64,000 nt of DNA. It comes from Acinetobacter nosocomialis. GTDB lineage: Bacteria > Pseudomonadota > Gammaproteobacteria > Pseudomonadales > Moraxellaceae. The translations under genes were made by a program, and so were the position numbers. Below the pieces are notes generated by a model that saw nothing but the letters and a program-made list of their open reading frames with translations, was not told the DNA's origin and ran no database searches. The first letter of the stretch is position 1; each line of letters begins with the position of its first letter. Positions 28,831-38,283 of this stretch are shown piece by piece. The stretch covers positions 1,550,001 through 1,614,000 of the forward strand of contig CP107049.1 of the NCBI GenBank assembly GCA_025736915.1. The letters run 5' to 3'.

Positions 28831-29256
28831 ATGCTTCAATATAACAAAAAAATGATTATTCACGCACTTGCGCTTGCACCCATACCATTGCTGAGTTTAT
28901 CTGCCTTAGGGGTCATAATATTAAATGCTGAGTTCAACCTTTATTCGATTGGAGTTATTTTTCTAGCCCACTTCTTATTTTATTTACTTTTTTATGGCCT
29001 TCTGGTTATTCCCTTTGCATATATCATTTCCTATTTTCTTGCTCGTAAAAATCGTTTAAATCTGATGAGTATTTTCATCAGCGCAACTGCGATATGGATT
29101 TTGATTAGCCCGATTGCACGTTTGTTTTTTGTCGGGTCATTCCCGTCTCCTTGGTGGAATATTTATAAGATTTACAGTTTTTATCTCATGATTTTATTTA
29201 CCGGCTTTTGCTACTGGTTAAGCTTGAAATGGCTAAGCCGAAAACAAATAGGCTAA
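28831..29256 (+). CDS. Uncharacterised inner-membrane protein, 141 residues
   Basis: Four predicted membrane helices: residues about 10-30, 38-66, 84-104 and 112-132. Basic residues (ARKNRLN, LSRKQIG) lie in cytoplasmic loops or ends. No recognised motif. It ends 89 bases before glyQ on the same strand, and I see no terminator in that gap, so read-through is possible. Family unknown. Confidence 0.65.
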   Translation: MLQYNKKMIIHALALAPIPLLSLSALGVIILNAEFNLYSIGVIFLAHFLFYLLFYGLLVIPFAYIISYFLARKNRLNLMSIFISATAIWILISPIARLFFVGSFPSPWWNIYKIYSFYLMILFTGFCYWLSLKWLSRKQIG

Positions 29257-29345
29257 TCGCGTATTCATTTGATTAAGCCTTTGCCACTCTCCTACAAAAT
29301 CCTTATACTTAGGGGCAATTTTTCTCATAAATTCGTGGATGCTAC

Positions 29346-30323
29346 ATGAGTCGCGCCATCTCGCATATTGATACATTTCAGGGCTTAATTCTTGCCCTAC
29401 AAAACTACTGGGCCGAACAAGGCTGCGTCGTATTACAACCTTACGACATGGAAATGGGCGCTGGAACATTCCACACCGCAACATTCTTACGTGCTTTAGG
29501 GCCTGAGACTTGGAACGCGGCATACGTTCAACCTTCACGTCGTCCAAAAGATGGCCGTTATGGTGAAAACCCGAACCGTTTGCAACACTACTACCAGTTC
29601 CAAGTGGTACTTAAGCCAAATCCAGACAACATCCAACAGCTTTATCTCGATTCTTTAAAAGCAATCGGGATTGATACACTTACTCACGACATCCGTTTCG
29701 TAGAAGACAACTGGGAATCTCCAACTCTTGGTGCTTGGGGCTTAGGTTGGGAAGTTTGGCTTAACGGTATGGAAGTAACTCAGTTCACTTACTTCCAACA
29801 AGTCGGTGGTGTTGAATGTTACCCAGTAACAGGTGAAATCACTTACGGTTTAGAACGTCTTGCGATGTACCTTCAAGGTGTTGACTCGGTTTATGACCTA
29901 GTTTGGACCAAAGGCCAATTCGGTACCGTGACTTACGGTGACGTATTCCATCAAAATGAAGTTGAGCAATCGACTTATAACTTTGAATACGCTCCAGTTG
30001 AAAAATTATTTGAACTGTTTGATTTTTACGAGTCAGAAGCAAACCGTTTAATTGAAGCAAAACTTTCTCTTCCTGCTTATGAGCAAGTGGTTAAAGCGTC
30101 TCATACCTTTAACTTACTTGATGCACGTGGCGCAATTTCTGTGACTGAGCGTCAACGTTACATTTTACGTGTACGTACTTTGGCGCGTGCTATTGCACAA
30201 AGTTATGTACAAGCACGTGCAGAGCTTGGCTTCCCAATGGCAGAACCACACTTACGTGATGAAGTATTGGCACAGCTAAAAGCACAAGCTGAAAGTGAAG
30301 CAGCAAAGGCGGAGAAAAACTAA
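29346..30323 (+). CDS. glyQ: Glycine--tRNA ligase alpha subunit
   Basis: The catalytic subunit of the tetrameric (alpha2beta2) bacterial glycyl-tRNA synthetase. The start [22 protein letters not shown] and the class II motifs [33 protein letters not shown] are unmistakable. [23 protein letters not shown] is motif 3. Length is 325 residues. The stop overlaps the glyS start (TAATG), so the subunits are made in equal amounts. Confidence 0.97.
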   Translation: MSRAISHIDTFQGLILALQNYWAEQGCVVLQPYDMEMGAGTFHTATFLRALGPETWNAAYVQPSRRPKDGRYGENPNRLQHYYQFQVVLKPNPDNIQQLYLDSLKAIGIDTLTHDIRFVEDNWESPTLGAWGLGWEVWLNGMEVTQFTYFQQVGGVECYPVTGEITYGLERLAMYLQGVDSVYDLVWTKGQFGTVTYGDVFHQNEVEQSTYNFEYAPVEKLFELFDFYESEANRLIEAKLSLPAYEQVVKASHTFNLLDARGAISVTERQRYILRVRTLARAIAQSYVQARAELGFPMAEPHLRDEVLAQLKAQAESEAAKAEKN

Positions 30324-32392
30324 TGAGCAAACATACTGTTTTATTCGAACTTGGCTGTGAAGAGCTTCCACCAAAAAGCTTAAAAACGTTACGTGATGCA
30401 CTACAAGCAGAAACGGTAAAAGGCTTAAATGAAGCTGGTTTAAACTTCGCATCTGTTGAAGCTTATGCTGCTCCACGTCGTTTAGCCCTTAAAATTGTAG
30501 ATGTAGATGCTGCACAAGCTGATACACAAAAACGTTTTGACGGCCCTGCTGTTCAAGCAGCTTACGATGCAGAAGGCAAACCAACTAAAGCACTTGAAGG
30601 CTTTATGCGTGGTCAAGGCATTACAGTTGATCAGCTTTCTACTTTCCAAGCAGGTAAAGTTGAAAAAGTTTGCTATCTAAAAGATGTAAAAGGTCAAAGC
30701 CTTGACGCTTTACTTCCACAGATTTTACAAACTGCATTAGACAATTTACCAATTGCTAAGCGTATGCGTTCTGCTGCAAGCCGTACCGAGTTTGTACGTC
30801 CAGTGAAATGGGTTCTTTTACTCAAAGACGACCAAATTGTTGACGCAACTATTCAAGATCATAAAGCTGGCAATGTGACTTATGGTCACCGCTTCCATGC
30901 ACCTGAAGCAGTGACTTTAGCGCATGCAAATGATTACTTAGCTGCCTTAGAAAAAGCTTACGTTGTTGCGAACTTTGAAAAGCGTCAAGCAACTATTCAA
31001 GAACAAGTGAAAAAGTTAGCTGATGAAGTGAACGCAACTGCGATTGTTCCAGCTGACTTACTTGATGAAGTAACAAGCCTCGTTGAATGGCCTGTAGCTT
31101 TACGTGCAACTTTTGAAGAACGCTACTTAGCTGTTCCTCAAGAAGCTCTTATTACGACAATGCAAGACAACCAGAAGTATTTCTGTTTGATCAATGCAGA
31201 AGGTAAATTACAGCCTTACTTCATTACTGTTTCAAATATTGAGTCTAAAGACCCGACTCAAATTATTGAAGGTAACGAAAAGGTTGTACGTCCTCGTTTG
31301 TCTGATGCTGAGTTCTTCTTCTTACAAGATCAAAAACAACCGCTTGCATCTCGTAAAGAAAAACTAGCAAACATGGTATTCCAAGCACAACTTGGTACGC
31401 TTTGGGACAAATCAACACGTATTGCAAAACTTGCTGTTGCATTATCATCAATCACTGGTGCAAACCCAGCAGATGCTGAAAAAGCTGCATTACTTGCTAA
31501 ATGTGACTTAACCTCTGAGCTTGTTGGTGAATTCCCAGAACTTCAAGGTATTGCGGGTACTTACTACGCGCGTATTGAAGGTGAAAACACTGAAGTTTCT
31601 GAAGCTTTAGGTGAGCAATATTTACCAAAATTTGCGGGTGATGTTTTACCTAAAACCAAAACAGGTACAACCATTGCCCTTGCTGACCGTTTAGATACCC
31701 TAGTTGGTATTTTCGGTATTGGACAAGCGCCAACGGGTTCTAAAGACCCATTTGCTCTTCGTCGTTCAGCAATTGGTATCTTACGTTTAATCATTGAAAA
31801 TGAGCTAGACGTAACAATTGAAGAGTTAGTTAATCTTGCACTTCAGGGTTATGGCGACATCGTTAAAGACCACGACAAAACTCGCGCTGATGCCGTTGCA
31901 TTCTTGGAAGGTCGTTACCGTGCTAAGTACGAAGACCAAGGCGTTGCCGTTGATGTGCTTCAAGCAGTTCAAGCACTTGCACCAAAATCTCCACTTGATT
32001 TTGACAAGCGTGTAAATGCTGTTAACCACTTCCGCACATTACCTGAAGCTGCTGCACTTGCTGCTGCAAACAAACGTGTTGCCAATATTCTTGCAAAAGA
32101 AGCAGCCCCAGAAGGTTCTGTAGTTGAAGCGAACTTGGTTGAAGATGCTGAAAAAGCATTATTTGCTGAGCTTCAAGCAGTGACTCCTGCGGTTGAACCA
32201 TTACTTGCAGCAAAAGACTACACGGCTGCCCTTTCTAAGCTTGCGGCACTTCGCGCGCCGATTGATGCATTCTTTGATGGCGTAATGGTAATGGCAGATG
32301 ATGCTGACCTGAAGGCAAACCGTTTACGTTTATTGGCTCAGTTGCGTAACTTGTTTACTGCTGTGGCTGATGTGAGTGTGTTGCAAGGCTAA
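30323..32392 (+). CDS. glyS: Glycine--tRNA ligase beta subunit
   Basis: The 689-residue beta subunit that recognises and binds tRNA-Gly. It begins [17 protein letters not shown] and has the typical [10 protein letters not shown] segment; the HD-like region and the C-terminal anticodon-binding domain ([17 protein letters not shown]) are intact. It directly overlaps glyQ. Its last 155 bases are duplicated 738 bases downstream as a decayed copy (see the pseudogene entry). Confidence 0.97.
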   Translation: MSKHTVLFELGCEELPPKSLKTLRDALQAETVKGLNEAGLNFASVEAYAAPRRLALKIVDVDAAQADTQKRFDGPAVQAAYDAEGKPTKALEGFMRGQGITVDQLSTFQAGKVEKVCYLKDVKGQSLDALLPQILQTALDNLPIAKRMRSAASRTEFVRPVKWVLLLKDDQIVDATIQDHKAGNVTYGHRFHAPEAVTLAHANDYLAALEKAYVVANFEKRQATIQEQVKKLADEVNATAIVPADLLDEVTSLVEWPVALRATFEERYLAVPQEALITTMQDNQKYFCLINAEGKLQPYFITVSNIESKDPTQIIEGNEKVVRPRLSDAEFFFLQDQKQPLASRKEKLANMVFQAQLGTLWDKSTRIAKLAVALSSITGANPADAEKAALLAKCDLTSELVGEFPELQGIAGTYYARIEGENTEVSEALGEQYLPKFAGDVLPKTKTGTTIALADRLDTLVGIFGIGQAPTGSKDPFALRRSAIGILRLIIENELDVTIEELVNLALQGYGDIVKDHDKTRADAVAFLEGRYRAKYEDQGVAVDVLQAVQALAPKSPLDFDKRVNAVNHFRTLPEAAALAAANKRVANILAKEAAPEGSVVEANLVEDAEKALFAELQAVTPAVEPLLAAKDYTAALSKLAALRAPIDAFFDGVMVMADDADLKANRLRLLAQLRNLFTAVADVSVLQG

Positions 32393-32418
32393 GCCTTAAT
32401 TGGTTGTAAATTAATGAG

Positions 32419-32446
32419 AACCCCTCTATAAATTAGTGGGGTTTTT
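32419..32446 (+). terminator. glyQS terminator
   Basis: The stem AACCCC/GGGGTT (arms 32419-32424 and 32437-32442) is followed by a T run. Confidence 0.75.
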
Positions 32447-32477
32447 TAATATTAAGAATAAATCAGCAGTTATCATA

Positions 32478-32951
32478 ATGAATACCACTTCAATTAAAAA
32501 GTTTTACCGTATAGATGCTTACCTTGTTCTTTGCCACATCCTTTTGATGGCATTCGGTTATGGTCTATGGAAGCTATATCCTCATATAAAGACCAAACCA
32601 GATATGAGCGGCCTGTTCTTTATGATTATCTCTATTCTAGGCGGTTTCGCAGGGCTGATTATGCTCGCTATAACTTTGCCTCGTTTAGATCGTTCTGTTC
32701 ATAATTTATCAGTGAACAAATTTATTTTGGCTCTGCTGTATTGGGTTTCTAGTAGCATTATTTTCGTACTATTTGGCATCAGTAAATTCTTCTTCAATAA
32801 TCCGCTAGTTTTGCTGGTTTTTGTTTTGGTTTTTTTCAGCAGTGTTTATCTTTCGGTGATTCGCCTTGCAGATATGCGTCAAAAAGACTGGTTGATCTTA
32901 AGCGGAATTTTTGGAGCTATTGTGCTGTTCTTCTTTTTGCCAGAGCTTTAG
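32478..32951 (+). CDS. Uncharacterised four-helix membrane protein, 157 residues
   Basis: Hydrophobic segments lie near residues 12-32, 42-65, 78-100 and 105-125, with a final segment near 140-155. It starts at the ATG at 32478 ([18 protein letters not shown]); the longer frame from 32436 would overlap the glyS terminator. Ile/Phe-rich composition resembles DUF805-type small proteins, but I do not assign a family. The gene sits between glyS and a decayed copy of the glyS 3' end, so it was probably brought in by the event that made that duplication. Confidence 0.65.
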   Translation: MNTTSIKKFYRIDAYLVLCHILLMAFGYGLWKLYPHIKTKPDMSGLFFMIISILGGFAGLIMLAITLPRLDRSVHNLSVNKFILALLYWVSSSIIFVLFGISKFFFNNPLVLLVFVLVFFSSVYLSVIRLADMRQKDWLILSGIFGAIVLFFFLPEL

Positions 32952-32975
32952 AAAATGGTTTAAGTAAAGATGCTG

Positions 32976-33130
32976 AGCTTGCAGCACTTCGCCCACCGAT
33001 TGATGCATTCTTTGATGGTGTAATGGTAATGGCAGATGATGCTGACCTGAAGGCAAACCGTTTACGTTTATTAGTTTAGTTACGTAACTTGTTTACTGCT
33101 GTGGCTGATGTGAGTGTGTTGCAAGGCTAA
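32976..33130 (+). pseudogene. Decayed copy of the glyS 3' end
   Basis: These 155 bases align without gaps to the last 155 bases of glyS (32238-32392), offset 738 bases, with 8 differences by eye. One difference converts CAG to the stop TAG at 33077-33079. The frame further upstream reads [20 protein letters not shown], so similarity may continue faintly. No start codon or ribosome site precedes it; it is a remnant without expected product. Confidence 0.92.
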
Positions 33131-33143
33131 TTAGCTCATTATT

Positions 33144-33178
33144 AATAAAGGGATCTTCTATAGATCCCTTTATTTTTT
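33144..33178. terminator. Terminator after the glyS remnant
   Basis: AATAAAGGGATCT pairs with the complementary arm ending at 33174, followed by TTTTT. It lies between converging genes. Confidence 0.82.
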
Positions 33179-33181
33179 ACG

Positions 33182-33466
33182 TTAAACAAATTCTTTAATT
33201 TCTTCTAAACTTTTCGATGGCTCAAACCACATAAAATCATAATCAGCTATATCATGAATATAAAACGGATCATTTTTCATGATTTCTTCAGCTTCTTGAA
33301 TCGAAGAGCTTAGAACTAAAATCACCCCACCCACTCTATTTTCTCGGCGCCCTGAGGCCAGAAATTTCTTCTGCTCATAGTAATGATCTAAAAAAGCAAT
33401 ATGCTCTTTGAGTACAGCATCAACTTCGGCTAATGGTTTTTTATAGGTTAAGGTAACAACAATCAT
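33182..33466 (-). CDS. YciI family protein
   Basis: A 94-residue protein with the YciI-like ferredoxin fold. It begins MIVVTLTYKKPLAEVDAVLKEHIAFLDHYYE (conserved His22), contains the FLASGRREN turn, GGVILVLSSS, and the conserved Asp in NDPFYIHDIADYDF. These proteins are small enzymes or dehalogenase-like fragments of unknown specificity. It lies downstream of the EamA gene on the same strand with a 67-base gap. Confidence 0.8.
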   Translation of the reverse strand: MIVVTLTYKKPLAEVDAVLKEHIAFLDHYYEQKKFLASGRRENRVGGVILVLSSSIQEAEEIMKNDPFYIHDIADYDFMWFEPSKSLEEIKEFV

Positions 33467-33533
33467 CTCATTCTCTTAAAGCAAATAGCGCATGACTTAG
33501 CATTAATCTACAGATAGTTTAATGATCTATAGA

Positions 33534-34436
33534 TTATTCGATAGTACGCCTATTCCCCCAATTCATCCACACCAAACTCCCCACAATAATCACTCCACCC
33601 AGCAGCACCATCATTGATGGTTTTTCATTTAAGAAAAGTACCGCCAAACTCATCGCGACAATCGGCGAACAATATAAAAAATTCGATGCAATCGTTAACG
33701 GCATATTTTTAAGTACATAGCCCCAAAGTACATATGCCATTGCACTTGGAAAAATACCCAATAAGACAACCGACATATTGGCTTGCCAAGTGGCATGTAA
33801 AATTTCACTAGGCAAATGGGCACTATAAAATAGTAAAGGAATGGTCCCGAACCAGATGATGTAACACATCATGCTCAAGGCATCATAATTTAAAGCAAAT
33901 TTCTTATATAAATTAAAATAAAGTCCCCATGCAATTGCAGCTAAAACAATTAATAAACTATAAGGGCTCGGTACACCAAAACCATGATCTCCACTAACCA
34001 CCAACACGGCGCCGCAAAGACCGAGCAAAATACATAACCATTGTTTGAAACTAATTTTTTCCTTAAAAAGCAAAGCTGAAATAATAAAAGTAAATAACGG
34101 AATAGATTGACTCAAAATACTAGATGCGACTGCACTTACATATTGCTGCCCTGTATTTATAAGCAAATGATGCAGAGTTACAGAGAAAAAACCTAATACA
34201 GCAAGTGCAGGGACATCTTTCCACTTTAAAGGTTGAATGCCTTTTTTCATGACCAAAAGCAGTAAAAAAAACGATGCAATCAAAAAGCGGAGCAAGGCAA
34301 TATGCTGTGGTGTATATGAATGCAAAGCACTATGTACACCAATAGGTGAATAGCCCCAACAAAAGACAGTCACAGCAATACATAAATAGAGCTTAAATGC
34401 GGGAGGCTGGGTTTCGGCAGCAAGAGAAATTGCCAT
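33534..34436 (-). CDS. EamA/DMT family inner-membrane transporter
   Basis: A 300-residue protein with two five-helix EamA repeats (about residues 15-145 and 160-295), typical of drug/metabolite exporters. The first begins AVTVFCWGYSPIGVHSALHSYTP and includes YVSAVASSILSQSIPLFTFIISALLFKEKI. The second includes LGIFPSAMAYVLWGYVLKNMP. The substrate is unknown. It is divergent from a LysR regulator gene, an arrangement in which the regulator often controls the transporter. Confidence 0.85.
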   Translation of the reverse strand: MAISLAAETQPPAFKLYLCIAVTVFCWGYSPIGVHSALHSYTPQHIALLRFLIASFFLLLLVMKKGIQPLKWKDVPALAVLGFFSVTLHHLLINTGQQYVSAVASSILSQSIPLFTFIISALLFKEKISFKQWLCILLGLCGAVLVVSGDHGFGVPSPYSLLIVLAAIAWGLYFNLYKKFALNYDALSMMCYIIWFGTIPLLFYSAHLPSEILHATWQANMSVVLLGIFPSAMAYVLWGYVLKNMPLTIASNFLYCSPIVAMSLAVLFLNEKPSMMVLLGGVIIVGSLVWMNWGNRRTIE

Positions 34437-34544
34437 GTTAAATCTGCACTAGTGAAATGGAACACTTTCATCATATGCGCATGGATAGTTGAATAAAATT
34501 AACTTATATTGAGTCAAATATTCATTAAAAGTGAATGATAAAAC

Positions 34545-35411
34545 ATGGATATCGCACAGTTAAAAATGTTTCAGACCGTGGTTGAATGCGGCACCATGGC
34601 TAAGGCATCAATGCAACTACATTGTGTACCCTCCAATATCACAACGCGTATTAAACAACTTGAAGAAGAACTAGGGGCACCGCTGTTTTATCGTGAAGGA
34701 AAAAGCTTAAAGCTCACGCCATCTGGAGAAATCTTCCTTAATTATTGCCATAAAATTTTAGCACTCTGTGACGAAGCCAAGCGAAGTATTCACCCTAATG
34801 CACCGCCCTCTGGCCCATTAAAAATTGGAGCTATTGAATCGTCTGCCACAACTCGCCTACCCAATTTACTTGCGAAATATCATCAACGTTATCCAGAAGT
34901 TTCCATTCAAATTATTACTGGCACATGGAAACAGCTATTAGTCGATATTTCTCAGCACAAACTTGATGGTGCAATTGTCGCGGGCAATATCGAGTTTCCT
35001 ATGCTGAATAAACTCAGTATTTATCAAGAAGACATGGTCCTAATTGCGTCCCACTCTTTGGGTGAAATTCATTGCCAAGAAGATCTGATTGGTAAAGAAA
35101 TTTTTATGTGGACTGAAGGCTGCCCTTACCGTGCAGCTCTCGAAGATTGGCTTAAACTCAAGAATATTTCGCTTCCCATCACTAGCATTACCAGTTATGC
35201 CACCATTATTGGTTGCGTCAGTGCGGGTTCTGGTGTGGCTTTAGTCCCTAAAAGTATTTATGAACAATATAAAAATTTAGCGCATATTCAGAGTTATAAG
35301 TTTGAACATCTTGCCTTTATGCAAAATCACTTTTTCTGGCATAAAAATGTGAGCAACCACAAAGCAAGAGATACATTTATAGAGTTAATTAAGTCCGAAT
35401 TTTATTTATGA
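34545..35411 (+). CDS. LysR family transcriptional regulator
   Basis: The N-terminal winged helix, MDIAQLKMFQTVVECGTMAKASMQLHCVPSNITTRIKQLEEELG, is the LysR DNA-binding domain, with the hinge LPLF-type sequence read as APLFYREGKSLKLTPSG. The rest (residues about 90-288) is the effector-binding fold. Length is standard at 288. It probably regulates the divergent EamA exporter and itself from the 108-base intergenic region (inference). The inducer is unknown. Confidence 0.9.
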   Translation: MDIAQLKMFQTVVECGTMAKASMQLHCVPSNITTRIKQLEEELGAPLFYREGKSLKLTPSGEIFLNYCHKILALCDEAKRSIHPNAPPSGPLKIGAIESSATTRLPNLLAKYHQRYPEVSIQIITGTWKQLLVDISQHKLDGAIVAGNIEFPMLNKLSIYQEDMVLIASHSLGEIHCQEDLIGKEIFMWTEGCPYRAALEDWLKLKNISLPITSITSYATIIGCVSAGSGVALVPKSIYEQYKNLAHIQSYKFEHLAFMQNHFFWHKNVSNHKARDTFIELIKSEFYL

Positions 35412-35557
35412 ATATTGGGAATAGTAAGTCTATTGCTATTAAATGATGAATTCTCGTAATCAAATCGTATGGGTTTTATCTCATGGCTGCACAAGGTTTA
35501 TTTTTAACAGTAAGATCAACACTTCAACTTTTAAAGTAATTGGGGAGATTGGTCCAA

Positions 35558-35977
35558 ATGAAAACCTTACAAGTGTTATGCGTTGCAAGCTCTATATTGG
35601 CTTCATCAACCCTTTTTGCTGAAACAACACAGCCTCAACAAGTAAGTGAAGCAACATCTAAAACTCAACCTTATGGCGATAACCCAAGTTTAGGACGTGT
35701 CCTGCTATATAAAACAGGAAAAGGCATACAAAATTTAGGAGACTCTATTCAAGGTGCTTCAGAAAAAACCTCGAATAAAATTAGCGAAAAATGGAAAAAC
35801 ACCAAAGAATTTACAGCTGAAAAAGCTGAAGTCGTTCAACAAAAAGCAGATACAGCAAAAGTCTTTACTGAACAGAAAATAGAGCAAGCCAAACAAAATA
35901 TTACCAGTAGTCGAAATGGTGAGAATATACCAATAGAACAAGGTGAGTTAAGCAAATCTAGCACGACGACCAATTAA
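35558..35977 (+). CDS. Small secreted charged helical protein, 139 residues
   Basis: A signal peptide (MKTLQVLCVASSILASSTLFA) precedes a hydrophilic mature region. The middle, from about residue 60, is a highly charged helix rich in Lys, Glu, Ala and Gln, including KEFTAEKAEVVQQKADTAK. The same phrase KEFTAEK recurs in the 38862 protein, so these are relatives of a LEA-like or coiled-coil type. GGGGAG 9 bases upstream supports this start. Function unknown; a desiccation/stress role is only a guess from the composition. Confidence 0.72.
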   Translation: MKTLQVLCVASSILASSTLFAETTQPQQVSEATSKTQPYGDNPSLGRVLLYKTGKGIQNLGDSIQGASEKTSNKISEKWKNTKEFTAEKAEVVQQKADTAKVFTEQKIEQAKQNITSSRNGENIPIEQGELSKSSTTTN

Positions 35978-35991
35978 AATTGGGCTTGAGG

Positions 35992-36014
35992 AGCGCGATC
36001 ATTTCGCGCTTTTC
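35992..36014 (+). terminator. Terminator after the 35558 gene
   Basis: AGCGCGA/TCGCGCT (7 bp) with a 5-base loop is followed by a short T run. Confidence 0.75.
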
Positions 36015-36073
36015 AAAAAAAATATACTTTAAAAAGAAAGTTCACCAAATACAAAGAGCTAGGAACCTGCCTT

Positions 36074-36505
36074 ATGAATAGTCAAAAACTTCTCTTTTCA
36101 ACACTATGTTGTGTAGCATTAACTGCGTGTGCGACCACCAAATCTGTTTCTTCTTATTCTCAGGCACAAGTTTTAGAACAAGATACGAATATTGAAGCTT
36201 ATCCAACCACCACTGGCAATGTCGCCAAACTTATTAAACACGATAAACAAGCTTGCATGATTGAATTTACAGGTTATTTAGGTGGCGGCCAAGTGACTGA
36301 GCACTGGATTTTTAACAATAAAGGCCTGATTTCAGCTCAATCATTTACAGAACAATATCCAGATTCTTCCGGCATATTAAGTCAAGCCACCAACTCGACA
36401 ACAAAAAGCTCAACCACGTTTAATATTCAAGATCCAGCAATTCAAAATAATTTTAAAAAGCTCCAGAGCAATTTTAATAAAACCAATTTAGAAAAATGTG
36501 ATTAA
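36074..36505 (+). CDS. Small lipoprotein, 143 residues
   Basis: The lipobox LTAC in MNSQKLLFSTLCCVALTAC marks a lipoprotein. The mature part includes KHDKQACMIEFTGYLGGGQVTEHWIFNNKGL and ends in a Ser/Thr-rich then polar segment. No family recognised. It converges on the subtilase gene. Confidence 0.7.
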   Translation: MNSQKLLFSTLCCVALTACATTKSVSSYSQAQVLEQDTNIEAYPTTTGNVAKLIKHDKQACMIEFTGYLGGGQVTEHWIFNNKGLISAQSFTEQYPDSSGILSQATNSTTKSSTTFNIQDPAIQNNFKKLQSNFNKTNLEKCD

Positions 36506-36512
36506 AAATTTT

Positions 36513-36552
36513 CCAAAAAAAACTCGTTGCAGAAGTAATCTTTTGCAACGAG
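36513..36552 (-). terminator. Subtilase operon terminator
   Basis: CTCGTTGCA (36523-36531) pairs with TGCAACGAG (36544-36552). On the minus strand a run of Ts follows. It ends the subtilase operon. Confidence 0.82.
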
Positions 36553-36604
36553 CCATAGCCATTTTAAATTTCTTGGACCTAATAAAAAATTATAAATATG
36601 CTAT

Positions 36605-37936
36605 TTAGTTAACGGTTAAACCATTGGTTGCCGCCAGTAAATCAATACGTGGGAAAACTAAGCCCGTTCTTGAGTCAGTAATAGGTTTACCAGTGGTTTT
36701 TAAACGGTTAATGGTCTGATCGATAGTTTCAGTTGGTGTAACACTGTTTGCTCTTAATAACGCAATCGCACCTGCCACATGTGGTGTCGCTTGAGAAGTA
36801 CCTCCCATGGTATAGCCACCCGCAGTAATCATTGCCCCTGGTGCCAATAAAGTCACAAGGCTGCCCCCATTACTAAAGCATGCCACCTTGTCCGCTGCCG
36901 TGGTTGGGTCAGAACATTTCACTGGGTTCCCCCATGACACACCACCAATATTACTGTCATATACAGCACCTACTCTTACCGCTCCAGCAACACAAGCAGG
37001 TGAAGAAATACCATCAGGGAATGCATCGTTACCAGTTGCGACTACTGGCACTACTCCAACAGCTCGCGCATTTGCAAATGCTGTTCCATAACTACTATTA
37101 CTACATTCAGATTTGTATTTAACGCCAGGAACACCAAGGCTCAAATTTATCGCTTTAATATTGTATGTTTTAGCGTTATTTACTGCCCAGTTAATGCCCG
37201 CAATGATATCACTATCATAGGCTGAACCTGATCGAAAAACGTCTATTCCAATAATTTTTGTTTTGGTAGCAACTTTAGACACAATCGCTGAAACATTACT
37301 ACCGTGACCATTATCGTCAAGTGAGCCATCATCTGGAGCACTATCAAATGAATAAACGACACGACATGTACTTGAAGGTGTATTCACCGCCGTACAGCCA
37401 AAATCCGAATGTAAATAATTTACCCCTGTATCCAGCACAGCAACACTAGAACCGGTTCCATTAAAACCTTTAGTATTGGCCTGAGGCTGATTAATTAAAG
37501 GCAGACTTTCCATCGTCGTAGGCTGATTGATTCGGTTTGGATATACGGCCTTAACGTTCGGATCGTTAAGTAAATCAACTAAAGCTTCTCTATTACTAAT
37601 TCGATAAAAAGCTAAAGGCAAATTATTGTAGTCCCGAAGTACTTGTACCCCTACACCACGATTAAACCTCGATTGTATATTCTTTTTATTTACAGCAATA
37701 TAACTTCGCCGCTCCAAACCTGAAGCTACACTTTCCGAAGGGATATTGTATTCAACGATAAGGTCATTAGAATCATTGGTGACCAAGGCATCTAAATCAA
37801 TTTTACCCTGAAATACTTTTTGTTTTGCTGCCTGATTTAACTGCTGTTTAGCACCTTTAGAGTCCAAAGGAAGAGCAGATGCAGTTGTACTTAAGATCGT
37901 ACATAGACCTAATAGAAATAACGTTTTACTTTGCAT
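36605..37936 (-). CDS. Secreted subtilisin-like serine protease (S8 family)
   Basis: A 443-residue preproprotease. After a signal peptide (MQSKTLFLLGLCTILSTTASA) comes a propeptide-like region (about 25-140), then the peptidase domain. The triad is Asp169 in VAVLDTGVNYLHSD, His211 in DNGHGSNVSAIV and Ser381 in GGTSQATPHVAGA. Asn303 in ATGND serves the oxyanion hole. Five or six cysteines in the catalytic domain suggest disulfides. The ATG at 37936 has GGAG upstream. The gene starts 35 bases after a small membrane-protein gene, so they form an operon. Substrate unknown. Confidence 0.9.
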   Translation of the reverse strand: MQSKTLFLLGLCTILSTTASALPLDSKGAKQQLNQAAKQKVFQGKIDLDALVTNDSNDLIVEYNIPSESVASGLERRSYIAVNKKNIQSRFNRGVGVQVLRDYNNLPLAFYRISNREALVDLLNDPNVKAVYPNRINQPTTMESLPLINQPQANTKGFNGTGSSVAVLDTGVNYLHSDFGCTAVNTPSSTCRVVYSFDSAPDDGSLDDNGHGSNVSAIVSKVATKTKIIGIDVFRSGSAYDSDIIAGINWAVNNAKTYNIKAINLSLGVPGVKYKSECSNSSYGTAFANARAVGVVPVVATGNDAFPDGISSPACVAGAVRVGAVYDSNIGGVSWGNPVKCSDPTTAADKVACFSNGGSLVTLLAPGAMITAGGYTMGGTSQATPHVAGAIALLRANSVTPTETIDQTINRLKTTGKPITDSRTGLVFPRIDLLAATNGLTVN

Positions 37937-37971
37937 TATTTTTCTCCGTAGTCTTTCGACTAACAATTTAC

Positions 37972-38283
37972 TTATTTCGCTTTTATTTCATTTGCTGGAT
38001 CTTTTTCTGGATCAATCGGTTGAATAGAAAGATCACTTTTTGTGTCATAGAAAGGAACAGTATCTGCTGATACTGGGCTGGGTTGAGTTGAATTTAAAGA
38101 TACGTTTTTAGGTTGAGTAGGCTCCTTAAGTTTAGAAAGTAAAGATGAAGTGTCTGGTTGTGATGAATTCGGCTTATGTAAAGCAGAATTGAACACCTCA
38201 GATGCACCGCTTGTTGGCTTAAAATAAAGAACAACGGCGACTAAGCCGACCAATATGAAAAGGGAAGCAATAATTTTCATCAT
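37972..38283 (-). CDS. Membrane-tethered partner of the subtilase, 103 residues
   Basis: One N-terminal membrane anchor (IIASLFILVGLVAVVLYF, residues about 4-21) precedes an 80-residue polar, Ser/Pro/Lys-rich tail with no recognised domain. It is immediately upstream of the S8 protease gene. The tail looks disordered and could be a substrate, tether or inhibitor of the protease (inference). No other family is seen. Confidence 0.65.
   Translation of the reverse strand: MMKIIASLFILVGLVAVVLYFKPTSGASEVFNSALHKPNSSQPDTSSLLSKLKEPTQPKNVSLNSTQPSPVSADTVPFYDTKSDLSIQPIDPEKDPANEIKAK

Noticed and set aside
32976-33130. Treating the downstream glyS copy as an att site of an integrated island
   Set aside because: It is far longer than usual attachment cores, and no integrase is present between the two copies.
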